Shown piece by piece: positions 47,467-58,442 of a stretch of DNA of 64,000 nucleotides. Made by a program: the position numbers and the translations under genes. Position 1 is the stretch's first letter. The number at the start of each line of letters is the position of its first letter. The stretch comes from Oscillospiraceae bacterium (lineage in GTDB: Bacteria > Bacillota > Clostridia > Oscillospirales > CAG-272): NCBI GenBank assembly GCA_015064255.1, contig SVSP01000004.1, positions 1 to 64,000 on the forward strand. The letters are read 5' to 3'. Under the pieces are notes generated by a model that saw only the letters and a list, made by a program, of their open reading frames with translations, was not told the DNA's origin and ran no database searches.

Positions 47467-48318
47467 TTAAGTTACTATTGTAATGGCATTGTGCGCGACT
47501 GAAATTTCAGCATCGGTGCAGTCGATTATCTCACCGTCGGCACATAACTGCATAACGTTATCTAATTTCAGAGCTTTGCATCGCTTGTAGATAAGTATTG
47601 ACTTGTATTTCGGATTTATACTTCCGTCGGGTAAAATATGTAAGCCTTTTTTGTATCCGCCTATGAATTTTGCAAAACGAAGTCGGGATATTTTGCGGAC
47701 AAGCATTACGTCAATTATTCCGTCGTCAAGCTCGGCGTTCGGCGCACAGCAGAATCCGCCGCCGTAATAGCGTCCGTTTGCGATTACGCAGAGAAGATAC
47801 TCGCCTTTTTCGTGTTCAACACTTCCGTCTTCGAGCGTGAATTCAATATCGAATTTTTTACCCAGTTTGTGAAAAACTGTTGCAACAACCCCGATAGCAT
47901 AGGCGATACTTCCGCGTACGAGCTTCATTTTCTTCAGCTTTTCGGTAACCCTTACAACATCACAGTCAAACCCGATGTTTATTATATTAGCACTGTACTT
48001 GTCGTTGAATTTTATAAGGTCTATTTTTTTGCGGATTCCCGGTTCTTTGGGAAGCGATTTTACGAAATCGTTTCCCGTACCGAAGGGAACAACAGTAAGC
48101 TCGGCAAACTCTCCGGCGTTAGCGTTCATTATCGCGTTTACCGATTCGTATACGCTTCCGTCGCCGCCGTAAACTATAACGTGAGTGTCGGGATTCTCTT
48201 TGCATACCTCTTCGATTTTGTGAGTTGCGTCTCCTGCACTTTTGGAGCGATAGCAGATTTCTTCATCTACTTCGAGAGGAGTTTTTTTTGCAGAATTGAT
48301 TATTGTGAAATCGTTCAT
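47467..48318 (-). CDS. Diacylglycerol kinase/YegS-family lipid kinase
   Basis: VYGGDGSVYESVNAIM, VVPFGTGNDFVKSL, LMLVRKISRLRF-type C-terminus. Confidence 0.9.
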   Translation of the reverse strand: MNDFTIINSAKKTPLEVDEEICYRSKSAGDATHKIEEVCKENPDTHVIVYGGDGSVYESVNAIMNANAGEFAELTVVPFGTGNDFVKSLPKEPGIRKKIDLIKFNDKYSANIINIGFDCDVVRVTEKLKKMKLVRGSIAYAIGVVATVFHKLGKKFDIEFTLEDGSVEHEKGEYLLCVIANGRYYGGGFCCAPNAELDDGIIDVMLVRKISRLRFAKFIGGYKKGLHILPDGSINPKYKSILIYKRCKALKLDNVMQLCADGEIIDCTDAEISVAHNAITIVT

Positions 48319-48452
48319 ATCGACCTCTGTATAGAGTAAAAAATAAATTAACAGCATTATAGCATATTAATGTTAATTTGTCAAATAAAGTATGATAAAA
48401 AAAAGTGTTTTTTGTAAGAAAAACAAAATAATTGTTTTATTTCATTTTTGCC

Positions 48453-48481
48453 TTGACAAAACTGGTCTTTGTGGGTATAAT
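48453..48481 (+). promoter_or_regulatory. Sigma-A promoter for guaB
   Basis: TTGACA-N17-TATAAT. Confidence 0.85.
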
Positions 48482-48486
48482 TATAA

Positions 48487-50007
<1,521 letters not shown>

Positions 50008-50017
50008 ATTTAAGACA

Positions 50018-50055
50018 AAATCCTCCGCTTTTTTCGAAAAACGGAGGATTTTAAG
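50018..50055 (+). terminator. Intrinsic terminator
   Basis: AAAATCCTCCG...CGGAGGATTTT. Confidence 0.75.
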
Positions 50056-50092
50056 TTGCGGTAAAAAATGTGTGTAATATCTTTTAAAAAGG

Positions 50093-50121
50093 TTGACAAA
50101 ATACATCATATTGTGTATAAT
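50093..50121 (+). promoter_or_regulatory. Sigma-A promoter for pflB
   Basis: TTGACA-N17-TATAAT. Confidence 0.85.
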
Positions 50122-50164
50122 AATCTTGAAAAATGGTGATTATACACACGATAGGGCGGTTCAA

Positions 50165-50210
50165 GGTACCGACTTTTCGGGTATCCTGAATAAGGATGCC
50201 TTTTGTTTTT
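50165..50210 (+). promoter_or_regulatory. Attenuator-like structured leader of pflB (competing hairpins, terminator-like T tract)
   Basis: GGTATCCT gaata AGGATGCC + TTTTGTTTTT; alternative hairpin GGTACCGA...TCGGGTATCC shares 50180-50186. Confidence 0.5.
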
Positions 50211-50241
50211 ATTTGACTTTTGTTTTTGAAAGGAAGAAAAA

Positions 50242-52467
50242 ATGAATCAGTGGAGAAATTTTAAAGAAGGCTTATGGAACAGTGAAATCAACGTAAGCGA
50301 TTTTATAAAGAGAAACTATACTCCTTATTTTGGTGATTCCGATTTCCTGCAGGGTACAACCGAACGTACCACTTCGGTAAGAAAAAAAGTTGAGGAGCTT
50401 CTTATAGAAGAAAATAATAAAGGCGGAGTTCTTAATATAGATACCGACCACGTTTCTTCTATACTTTCTCACAAGCCGGGATACGTGGATAAAGAAAAAG
50501 ATATAATCGTCGGACTTCAGACAGACGAGCCTCTTAAGAGAGCAGTAAATCCGTTTGCGGGATACAGAAATGCCGTTCAGGCGTGTCAGGCGTACGGATA
50601 TGAAATAGGCGAAAATATCAATAATGAATTCAAATACCGTACAACACATAATACGGGTGTTTTCAGAGTATATACCGAAACAATGAGAAAAGCAAGACAC
50701 GCAGGTGTTCTTACGGGACTTCCCGATGCATATGCACGCGGAAGAATTATAGGTGACTATCGACGTATAGCACTTTACGGTATGGATTATCTTGTAAAAG
50801 AGCGTGCGCTTGATAAAAAACGTATAAGCGAGCGTGATATGGATGCTTCTACGATTCAGTTGATAGAGGACATCGAAAAACAGCTCGAATTTATGAAACA
50901 GCTTGTAGAAATGGCAAAGGAATACGGTTGTGATATTACGCGCCCTGCGGATAATGCTCACGAAGCAATTCAGTGGCTCTACTTCGGTTATCTTGGCGCG
51001 GTTAAGGAACAGAACGGCGCGGCTAACAGTATCGGACGTATATCGTCGTTTATAGATATTTATATTCAGCGTGATATTGAAGAGGGCGCGCTTGATGAGC
51101 TTCACGCGCAGGAGCTTATTGACGACCTTGTAATAAAAATGCGTCTTGTGCGCCATCTCCGTACACCCGAATATAACAGCCTGTTCGCGGGTGACCCCGT
51201 TTGGGTTACTTGCTCGCTTGCGGGAATGTGTGATGATGGTACTACCTTGGTTACAAAGACCTGTTACAGATTCCTTCAGACTCTTTACAATCTCGGACCG
51301 AGCGCAGAGCCGAATATTACGGTACTTTGGTCGCAAAATCTGCCCGAACCCTTCAAGAAATTCTGTGCAAAGGTATCAATAGATACAGACTCGATACAGT
51401 ATGAAAATGACGATGTTATGCGTAAGGATTTCGGCGACGATTATTCTATCGCTTGCTGCGTTTCCGCTATGAAGACAGGAAAACAGATGCAGTTCTTCGG
51501 TGCGAGATGTAATCTTGCAAAGGTGCTTCTTATGGCGCTCAACGGCGGTAAGGACGAGATATACGGTGAACAGATAGCTCCCGAGGGTAAAATCTTCGAA
51601 GAAGAAGTGCTCGACTATGAACAGGTGCTTGAAGCGTTTAAATATTACGCGGCGTGGATGGCAAAGCTCTACGTAAATACGATGAACGTTATCCACTATA
51701 TGCACGACAGATATGCGTACGAAAGACTTATGATGTCACTTCACGACGTAGAACCCGAAAGACTTATGGCATTCGGAATAAGCGGTCTGAGCGTTCTTAC
51801 GGACAGCCTCAGCGCGATCAAGTATGCGAAAGTTAAGGCGATCAAGGACGAGCGCGGAATAATCGTTGACTTTGAAACAGAGGGCGATTTCCCCAAATAC
51901 GGAAACGATGACGACAGAGTTGACTCGATAGCAAAGTGGATAACAGAATTCTTCTATGCAGAGCTTTGTAAGACAAAGGCATACAGGGGAGCAAAGCACA
52001 CTCTGTCTATCCTTACAATAACCTCAAACGTTGTTTACGGCTCGAAAACAGGCGCCACACCCGACGGAAGAAAGAAAGGCGAGCCCTTTGCACCCGGCGC
52101 TAACCCGATGCACGGACGAGATAAGGAAGGCGCACTTTCATCGCTCAACTCGGTAGCTAAAATATGCTACGATTGCTGTCAGGACGGTATTTCCAATACG
52201 TTTTCGATAACTCCCGATACTCTCGGTGACAGCGACGAAACGAGAGTACAGAATCTTGTGGACGTTCTTGACGGATATTTTGTACAGGATGCTCACCATC
52301 TGAACGTAAACGTACTCAACCGTCAAAAGCTTATAGATGCTATGAACGATCCGACGCTTTATCCTTCACTTACGATAAGAGTAAGCGGATATGCGGTCAA
52401 CTTCAATAAGCTTACGAAGGATAAGCAGCTTGAGGTAATTTCGAGAACATTCCACGAAAAAATGTAA
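50242..52467 (+). CDS. pflB: Formate C-acetyltransferase (pyruvate formate-lyase)
   Basis: [26 protein letters not shown] catalytic Cys-Cys; [13 protein letters not shown] glycyl radical motif. Confidence 0.97.
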   Translation: MNQWRNFKEGLWNSEINVSDFIKRNYTPYFGDSDFLQGTTERTTSVRKKVEELLIEENNKGGVLNIDTDHVSSILSHKPGYVDKEKDIIVGLQTDEPLKRAVNPFAGYRNAVQACQAYGYEIGENINNEFKYRTTHNTGVFRVYTETMRKARHAGVLTGLPDAYARGRIIGDYRRIALYGMDYLVKERALDKKRISERDMDASTIQLIEDIEKQLEFMKQLVEMAKEYGCDITRPADNAHEAIQWLYFGYLGAVKEQNGAANSIGRISSFIDIYIQRDIEEGALDELHAQELIDDLVIKMRLVRHLRTPEYNSLFAGDPVWVTCSLAGMCDDGTTLVTKTCYRFLQTLYNLGPSAEPNITVLWSQNLPEPFKKFCAKVSIDTDSIQYENDDVMRKDFGDDYSIACCVSAMKTGKQMQFFGARCNLAKVLLMALNGGKDEIYGEQIAPEGKIFEEEVLDYEQVLEAFKYYAAWMAKLYVNTMNVIHYMHDRYAYERLMMSLHDVEPERLMAFGISGLSVLTDSLSAIKYAKVKAIKDERGIIVDFETEGDFPKYGNDDDRVDSIAKWITEFFYAELCKTKAYRGAKHTLSILTITSNVVYGSKTGATPDGRKKGEPFAPGANPMHGRDKEGALSSLNSVAKICYDCCQDGISNTFSITPDTLGDSDETRVQNLVDVLDGYFVQDAHHLNVNVLNRQKLIDAMNDPTLYPSLTIRVSGYAVNFNKLTKDKQLEVISRTFHEKM

Positions 52468-52479
52468 CTTGATGCGATT

Positions 52480-53196
52480 ATGAACGGATTTATTCACTCT
52501 TTTGAAAGCCTTGCCGCAGTTGACGGTGCAGGAATAAGATGTGCTGTGTTTATGGCAGGATGTCCGCTTAGATGTGCATACTGCCATAACCCCGATACTT
52601 GGGATATTACAAAAGCGCCCATTCAAATGACGCCGTATGATTTTGTAAAGAAGGTATCAAGATATAAACCTTACTATAAAAAAGACGGCGGCGTTACCTT
52701 CAGCGGCGGAGAGCCACTACTTCAGGCGGAGTTTATAAAGGAATGTGTTTCGCATCTCAAAGAGGCAGGCATAGGGTACGTTATCGATACTTCGGGATAT
52801 ATTCCGCTTGACGATACGGTAAAATACGTACTTAAAGGTGCAGATGCAGTACTGCTTGACCTGAAATTCTGGGATGATGAAAGTTATCTCAAATATACGG
52901 GAAAAAGTATGGAAAATACGCTGAAAACGCTTGATTTTCTTGAGTCGATAAACAAACCGACCGTTATCAGAACTGTCGTCATTCCCGAAATAAACGATAC
53001 AAGGGAAATGATAGAAAAGTATCTTACGCACGTCCGCGATAAGAAATGCGTCAGAAAATACGAGCTTCTTGCTTTTCATACAATGGGCTTTTTTAAGTAC
53101 AGAGAGCTTGGAATAGAAAACAGATTTGCCGATAAAGCTGCGCTTGATAAAAGCACAAAAGAGGAGCTTCAGCACTTTGTTGACTCTTTACTGTAA
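52480..53196 (+). CDS. pflA: Pyruvate formate-lyase activating enzyme
   Basis: AGCPLRCAYCHNPDTWD radical SAM motif, directly downstream of pflB. Confidence 0.96.
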   Translation: MNGFIHSFESLAAVDGAGIRCAVFMAGCPLRCAYCHNPDTWDITKAPIQMTPYDFVKKVSRYKPYYKKDGGVTFSGGEPLLQAEFIKECVSHLKEAGIGYVIDTSGYIPLDDTVKYVLKGADAVLLDLKFWDDESYLKYTGKSMENTLKTLDFLESINKPTVIRTVVIPEINDTREMIEKYLTHVRDKKCVRKYELLAFHTMGFFKYRELGIENRFADKAALDKSTKEELQHFVDSLL

Positions 53197-53215
53197 AAAA
53201 TAGAAATAACCACCA

Positions 53216-53250
53216 AACCACCGCAGTAACAAGCGGTGGTTTGCTTTAAT
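53216..53250 (+). terminator. Intrinsic terminator
   Basis: AACCACCGC agtaacaa GCGGTGGTT. Confidence 0.75.
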
Positions 53251-53349
53251 ATCTGTATATTTTAAATTCAAATGTAAAAATTTTCATCTCAATAAATCCA
53301 CCACACTTGACAATCTCGCGAACGTGTGATATAATTTCAGCGTAGTTAT

Positions 53350-53946
53350 TTGAAATATACGGAGGTAAATATGACATACACAGTAAATCCGGGACTTATT
53401 CCGGGTACGGTACTTAGTAAAAAGGACTTCGGAAATGTAAGCGGTATAGAATTTCTGAATAAGATATTCTTTGTATCAAACGGCGTTATGCTTAATCAGC
53501 TCAGGGATATATCGGGTGTGGACGGCTCTACACTTCAGAACTGGGTAAAGCGAGGCTGGATAGGGAATACCGTAAATAAGAGATATTCAAAGGATCAGCT
53601 TGCGAGAATACTTATAATCAATATGATGAGAAGCTCGATGATGCTTGAGAAGATCGATTATATTCTTCATTATATCAACGGTAATATCGAAGATACAAGC
53701 GACGATATAATACCCGAATCGGAGCTTTACGGATATATATGCGATATATATGATAATTTTACCGATAGCGGACTTCATAAGGTTGAAGATCTTCGCGTAC
53801 TTATTGATAAAGTAACAACAGATAAATACGTTGAGCCTGTCGCAGGTGCAAAAGAAAGACTTGATAAAGCTCTTGAAATAATACTTGTTGCATATTTCGC
53901 ATCAAACGCGGCAGCTCTTGCAAATATTCTCTTTAATGCTCTTTAA
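53350..53946 (+). CDS. DUF1836-type protein (MerR-like N-terminus)
   Basis: FVSNGVMLNQLRDISGVDGSTLQNWVKRGWIGNTVNKRYSKDQLARILIINMMRSSMMLEKI. Confidence 0.75.
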   Translation: MKYTEVNMTYTVNPGLIPGTVLSKKDFGNVSGIEFLNKIFFVSNGVMLNQLRDISGVDGSTLQNWVKRGWIGNTVNKRYSKDQLARILIINMMRSSMMLEKIDYILHYINGNIEDTSDDIIPESELYGYICDIYDNFTDSGLHKVEDLRVLIDKVTTDKYVEPVAGAKERLDKALEIILVAYFASNAAALANILFNAL

Positions 53947-53949
53947 GAT

Positions 53950-55833
53950 ATGTTGGCAGACGAAAACAGTTGCCTTTTCTCGGATGAGTGTAAAACCAAA
54001 GATGATTTGGTTTTGGGCAACGGAAATATGCTCGTTTATCTGAAAAATACCGATATTTTGTCGTTTCACGCAGGTGAATATACGACGCCGTCTTTTCTGA
54101 CTCTTGAATGTGACTTTTACAGTGAAGAATTCAGCTGCCGTTCGGCAAGAAAGAGAGATACCTCTACCTATGTTCATAGGCTGTATGAATACGGCGGTGT
54201 AAATAAGGTAAGAAAATTCACCAAAAGCATTGAAGATGCCAGAATCGTTGATGTGATGCACCCGTCATCACAGACGTTTGTAAGATACTGTGAAAATATT
54301 ATTCCGTTTACGTTTGAGCTTAAAATACCGCCTTATGTAAGTAGAGGACTTTTCGAGCGATATAAGATAGGCGCTAAATATTATCAGACTCTTTCGCTTG
54401 TTATGCCCGCGGGCGTGTCTTTTTATAAAAATGAAGTGACGTGCAGCGAAAATAGAATGATGATAGCACTATCGGGTGACGTACGCTTTATATCGGACGG
54501 CGATAAAATAGAGTTGCTTCCGGGTCAGTCGAGAATTGTTTTTACAGCGGGTGACGGAAAATCGTGCGTGGATAATCTTCTTTTCGCACTCGGCGACAAT
54601 TCTTACTTTGAGGAAAATTCCAAAATAGTATCGGAGAGTGAGAGTTTTTGGAAAAGTGAGATCGCGCGCTCAAATATAGCGGACAGGCATAGTGACAGAG
54701 AACTGCTTATAGATGCGCTTATAGCACTCGTTTCGAGTCAAAGCGCGGATGGCGGAGTGATTTCCTGTTTCGGTGAAAACGTAATACGAGCCGACTGTGT
54801 AAACGATATAGTTACCGCTTTTCTTAAGCTCGGACTTTGCGACAGAGCGAAAAAGACTCTTGAATTTTTCGTAGGCAAATTTAAGCTTTGCGGAAAATTT
54901 TATCAGATTTACGGAACGTCGCCCTATCAGTACGAAAGATATTTTTCAAACAGTGCACTCGGTGCGTCGGAACTTGTACGTGCGTTTGTAAATTACTCTG
55001 AAAATACCGGAGATATAGAGTTTTTCAAAGAAAATTTCGCGATGCTCAAAAAGGCAGTATATGCACTGATAAGCGAAATTGCGCTCGGAATGATGCCGTT
55101 TTCGGGCTGTGAAAGAGAAATATCCGAAGAAATTCTTACACTCGGTGCAGAATATCACGGATCGCTTGAAAGTACGCTTTCCGCATATATTTCTTTTGTA
55201 AAGTTCACAGACTTTTGCAGAGAACGTTCTATAAAAATTCAAAACGATAACGGAAATATTCTGCGTAAAGCCGATGAACTTGTACAAAGTATTAAAAAAT
55301 ATTTTGTGATGGGTAATAAAGTCACACTAAACGTTCCGCTTCGCGAAAAGAATATTAAAAAGAAAAGATTTGCGTACGGTGAATGTGATATGTGCAGACG
55401 AAGTATTTCGCATATCTACTACGGCGAGCTTGAACTTGCAGGTAACGGTGTCTATATGTGTCCGAAATGCCTTAGTGAAAATCGTTATTCAGAGCGTTTT
55501 TCTACTGCCTGTACGTATATGCCGCAGGCAAGCGTGGTTTTGTGCGCAGAGCCGCGCATATTTGACGTTATCCCCGAGAAGAATATTAAGAAAATTCTTG
55601 AAAGCGCGATTGCCGAAAGACAAAACGATGTGTTTGTCCGTACGGTGCGCTCCGATATGCTTTTTCTTGAAGCGGTGAAATATTTTGACCTTAAAGAATA
55701 CGAAATACTCTTTAAAGATTTTATAAGAACAGATCTTGATAGCTCGGTGTATCCGCATACCGTGTGCGGAAGCAGAACAAAAGGGAAGTTTGACACACAG
55801 ACAATGGCTTGCCTTATTTCAGCATTTATATAA
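53950..55833 (+). CDS. Alpha/alpha-barrel glycosidase-like protein with inserted zinc ribbon
   Basis: All-alpha central region with SNSALGASELVRAFVNYSENTGDIEFFKENFAMLKKAV; insertion CDMC...CPKC. Confidence 0.55.
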   Translation: MLADENSCLFSDECKTKDDLVLGNGNMLVYLKNTDILSFHAGEYTTPSFLTLECDFYSEEFSCRSARKRDTSTYVHRLYEYGGVNKVRKFTKSIEDARIVDVMHPSSQTFVRYCENIIPFTFELKIPPYVSRGLFERYKIGAKYYQTLSLVMPAGVSFYKNEVTCSENRMMIALSGDVRFISDGDKIELLPGQSRIVFTAGDGKSCVDNLLFALGDNSYFEENSKIVSESESFWKSEIARSNIADRHSDRELLIDALIALVSSQSADGGVISCFGENVIRADCVNDIVTAFLKLGLCDRAKKTLEFFVGKFKLCGKFYQIYGTSPYQYERYFSNSALGASELVRAFVNYSENTGDIEFFKENFAMLKKAVYALISEIALGMMPFSGCEREISEEILTLGAEYHGSLESTLSAYISFVKFTDFCRERSIKIQNDNGNILRKADELVQSIKKYFVMGNKVTLNVPLREKNIKKKRFAYGECDMCRRSISHIYYGELELAGNGVYMCPKCLSENRYSERFSTACTYMPQASVVLCAEPRIFDVIPEKNIKKILESAIAERQNDVFVRTVRSDMLFLEAVKYFDLKEYEILFKDFIRTDLDSSVYPHTVCGSRTKGKFDTQTMACLISAFI

Positions 55834-55836
55834 CAA

Positions 55837-55878
55837 AAAAACTCTTGGAAAATGATCTTCCAAGAGTTTCGTTTTTTT
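55837..55878 (+). terminator. Intrinsic terminator
   Basis: AACTCTTGGAA aatgatc TTCCAAGAGTT + GTTTTTTT. Confidence 0.8.
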
Positions 55879-55916
55879 ACAAAAAGTCCAATATACAGAC
55901 AAAGTCGTAAGATTAA

Positions 55917-55969
55917 CTGAGGGAAGGGAAAAACCATCTCAAACGCCGAAGTTTTTTCCCTTCCCTCAG
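55917..55969. repeat. Long perfect inverted repeat (17-bp arms), REP/MITE-like or strong hairpin
   Basis: CTGAGGGAAGGGAAAAA ...19 nt... TTTTTCCCTTCCCTCAG. Confidence 0.75.
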
Positions 55970-56040
55970 ACTCCTAACCCTTATCCTTGGCTAAAAGCTT
56001 TTTTTTATTCTTTTGTATTCAGTCTAACTCTCTTCAAAAC

Positions 56041-56379
56041 TTACGCCATTTTTTCGCTGAGCTGTGCGCCGCCGAGTATGTGGAAATGCAGATGCTTTAC
56101 ACTCTGACAAGCGTCGGGACCGCAGTTAGAGATAACTCTGTAACCGTTTGTAAGACCTGCTTCTGCGGCAATCTTGGGAATTACCGTAAAAATCTTTGCA
56201 ACGATGTCTGCGTTTTCGGCAGTAACTCCGTCCATAGAAGGAATGTGAGTCTTGGGAATAACAAGTATGTGAACGGGCGCTTGGGGAGCGATGTCGTAGA
56301 AAGCATAGACAGAGTCGTCCTCGTAAACTTTCTTGGAGGGAATATCACCGTTTATTATTTTGCAAAAAAGACAATCCAT
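56041..56379 (-). CDS. HIT family protein
   Basis: CLFCKIINGDIPSKKVYEDD...; HLHFHILGG histidine triad. Confidence 0.95.
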   Translation of the reverse strand: MDCLFCKIINGDIPSKKVYEDDSVYAFYDIAPQAPVHILVIPKTHIPSMDGVTAENADIVAKIFTVIPKIAAEAGLTNGYRVISNCGPDACQSVKHLHFHILGGAQLSEKMA

Positions 56380-56574
56380 ATTAAAAATCTCCTTGTATGA
56401 TAAATCTGTTAAATGAATTTTATCATATTTTTAGCCGCAAAACAAGTGGTAAAAGAAAAAATCTACAAAAAATGTAAAAAAATATTTGTTGTACATATAA
56501 TATTTGACAAATGACAAAATATATGATATACTAATGTCGGTATAGTGTATACCGCACATATTTTGTTTTATATT

Positions 56575-56811
56575 GAAAGGAGCAAACACAATGAACGGAA
56601 AGAAAAAATGTAAGATTCTCAAAGAAATCCGCAGACAGATAGCTATGCAGAATGACATTGAGTATATAACCTCAGAGTGTCAGCATAAAGGCGACTGTAA
56701 GGGAACCTGCCCGAAATGCGAAGCAGAAGTACGTTATCTTGAAAAAGAGCTTGAAAAGCGCCAAAATCTCGGACGCACGGTAGCGGTAGCCGGAATTGCG
56801 GCTGCTCTTGC
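56575..56811 (+). repeat. Direct repeat copy 1 (237 bp): RBS plus Cys-rich N-terminal coding segment
   Basis: Aligns to 57174-57410 with 3 mismatches by eye. Confidence 0.9.
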
Positions 56812-57151
56812 AGTGTCGACGATGGGCTGTACACTAGATAAACAGAAAGCACCCGAAACAGAAAATACAGAAAATCTTACATCAGGCCCTGATTTTGAAG
56901 AATTGTTCTTTCTTGAACAAGGAGCGCGAAACGAATATATTTCCAAATATTCACGAGAACAAATACACAATGCTTGGGGAGAATATTTAGGCACCACTTT
57001 TAATACTGTTGATTCGTTTTTAATCACTTATAACGGAGAACTGTATTATGTTGAAGTACTATATGACAAAGACAGAACACATGAGGACAGAATGCCTATA
57101 CGTATATCAATAGAAATTGATGGAGTTACACCCGGCGATCCGGCTTATTAA
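56591..57151 (+). CDS. Cys-rich N-terminus + TM/lipobox-like + exported SmpA/OmlA-like C-terminus (copy 1)
   Basis: C-x5-C-x3-C-x2-C (CQHKGDCKGTCPKC), TVAVAGIAAALAVSTMGC, YSREQIHNAWGEY...; RBS aaaggag. Confidence 0.75.
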   Translation: MNGKKKCKILKEIRRQIAMQNDIEYITSECQHKGDCKGTCPKCEAEVRYLEKELEKRQNLGRTVAVAGIAAALAVSTMGCTLDKQKAPETENTENLTSGPDFEELFFLEQGARNEYISKYSREQIHNAWGEYLGTTFNTVDSFLITYNGELYYVEVLYDKDRTHEDRMPIRISIEIDGVTPGDPAY

Positions 57152-57173
57152 TTTAAACTGACAATATAACCTC

Positions 57174-57410
57174 GAAAGGAGCAAACACAATGAACGGAAA
57201 GAAAAAATGTAAGATTCTCAAAGAAATCCGCAGACAGATAGCTATGCAGAATGACATTGAGTATATAACCTCAGAGTGTCAGCATAAAGGCGACTGTAGG
57301 GGAACCTGCCCGAAATGCGAAGCAGAAGTACGTTATCTTGAAAAAGAGCTTGAAAAGCGCCAAAAGCTCGGACGCACGGTAGCGGTAGCCGGAATTGCGG
57401 TTGCTCTTGC
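57174..57410 (+). repeat. Direct repeat copy 2 (237 bp)
   Basis: Aligns to 56575-56811 with 3 mismatches by eye. Confidence 0.9.
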
Positions 57411-57774
57411 CGTTTCGTCGGTTGGGTGTGATGAGGATACACCATCTAAGTACAATGAGCTTAACGGCAATGTTGTTATTGAGGATGATCAGGGCGAAGC
57501 TGTTGTTGACGGAGAAATGCTGCCGCCCTTTATAACCGTGAGCGAGCTGCTTTCTCTTTCAGAAACAGAGCGAAATCAGTATATCTCGGGCTTTTCAAGG
57601 AACGATATTCGCTACGAATGGGAAAATGAAGACTCTGTTTTAGGCGACACGCAGGACATTTTCTATACCGAAGACGGTGATTATAAGATAATTGTTGACT
57701 ACGATGAAAACGGTATGGCAATTTCGATTGAAATAATATTTTGGGGAGTAACTGCGGGAGATCCTGCTCCGTGA
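57190..57774 (+). CDS. Cys-rich N-terminus + TM/lipobox-like + divergent exported C-terminus (copy 2)
   Basis: Near-identical first 76 aa; C-terminus ends GVTAGDPAP versus GVTPGDPAY in copy 1. Confidence 0.75.
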   Translation: MNGKKKCKILKEIRRQIAMQNDIEYITSECQHKGDCRGTCPKCEAEVRYLEKELEKRQKLGRTVAVAGIAVALAVSSVGCDEDTPSKYNELNGNVVIEDDQGEAVVDGEMLPPFITVSELLSLSETERNQYISGFSRNDIRYEWENEDSVLGDTQDIFYTEDGDYKIIVDYDENGMAISIEIIFWGVTAGDPAP

Positions 57775-58415
57775 TGGATATGACAGTTAATAATAAAACT
57801 GCACCTATCGTGACATTTTCGAGGCATCGGATTGCAACTGACGGTCAGGGTATAACCTCGCTCGTTATATTTCACGGTTGTCCGCTTCGTTGCAAATGGT
57901 GTATAAATCCGTACACCTTCGATCCAAAATCGGAGCGTACCGATATGACACCCGAGGAGCTTTACGATAAGCTGAAAATTGACGAGCTTTATTTCCTGGC
58001 GACCGGCGGCGGTGTTACCTTCGGCGGCGGTGAGCCTCTCCTATACGTTGATTTTATAAAGCATTTTCGTGAGATTTGCGGAGAAAAGTGGCATCTTTGC
58101 GCGGAAACATCACTTTCTGTGCCGTGGGAAAACGTCGAGAAGGCGGCAGAATGTATAGATATGTTCTATATAGACTGTAAGGACACAAATCCCGAAATAT
58201 ACCGAAGCTACACGGGAAAAGATAACAGTCTTATGCTTGAAAACCTCGAAAAGCTTCTTAAAATTATTCCGAGTGAGCGTATTACAGTCCGTGTGCCGCT
58301 TATTCCCGAATATAATACCGACGAGGATAGGCAAAAGAGTAAAAAGCTGCTTAGCAGTATGGGTGTTACACAGTTTGATTTGTTTGAATATAAAATTAAG
58401 CAGATTTACAGATGA
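57774..58415 (+). CDS. Radical SAM protein resembling PFL-activating enzymes
   Basis: DGQGITSLVIFHGCPLRCKWCINPYTFD (CxxxCxxC), GGGVTFGGGEPLL; ATG overlaps preceding TGA (TGATG). Confidence 0.88.
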   Translation: MDMTVNNKTAPIVTFSRHRIATDGQGITSLVIFHGCPLRCKWCINPYTFDPKSERTDMTPEELYDKLKIDELYFLATGGGVTFGGGEPLLYVDFIKHFREICGEKWHLCAETSLSVPWENVEKAAECIDMFYIDCKDTNPEIYRSYTGKDNSLMLENLEKLLKIIPSERITVRVPLIPEYNTDEDRQKSKKLLSSMGVTQFDLFEYKIKQIYR

Positions 58416-58442
58416 TTTCTTTTCTTTATAAGGGAGGAATAT

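Noticed and set aside
50128-50210. ZTP (pfl motif) riboswitch upstream of pflB
   Set aside because: The conserved ZTP core sequences are not visible; only a generic attenuator-like fold is supported
50272-51336. 354-aa minus-strand ORF opposite pflB
   Set aside because: Shadow ORF of a high-confidence gene
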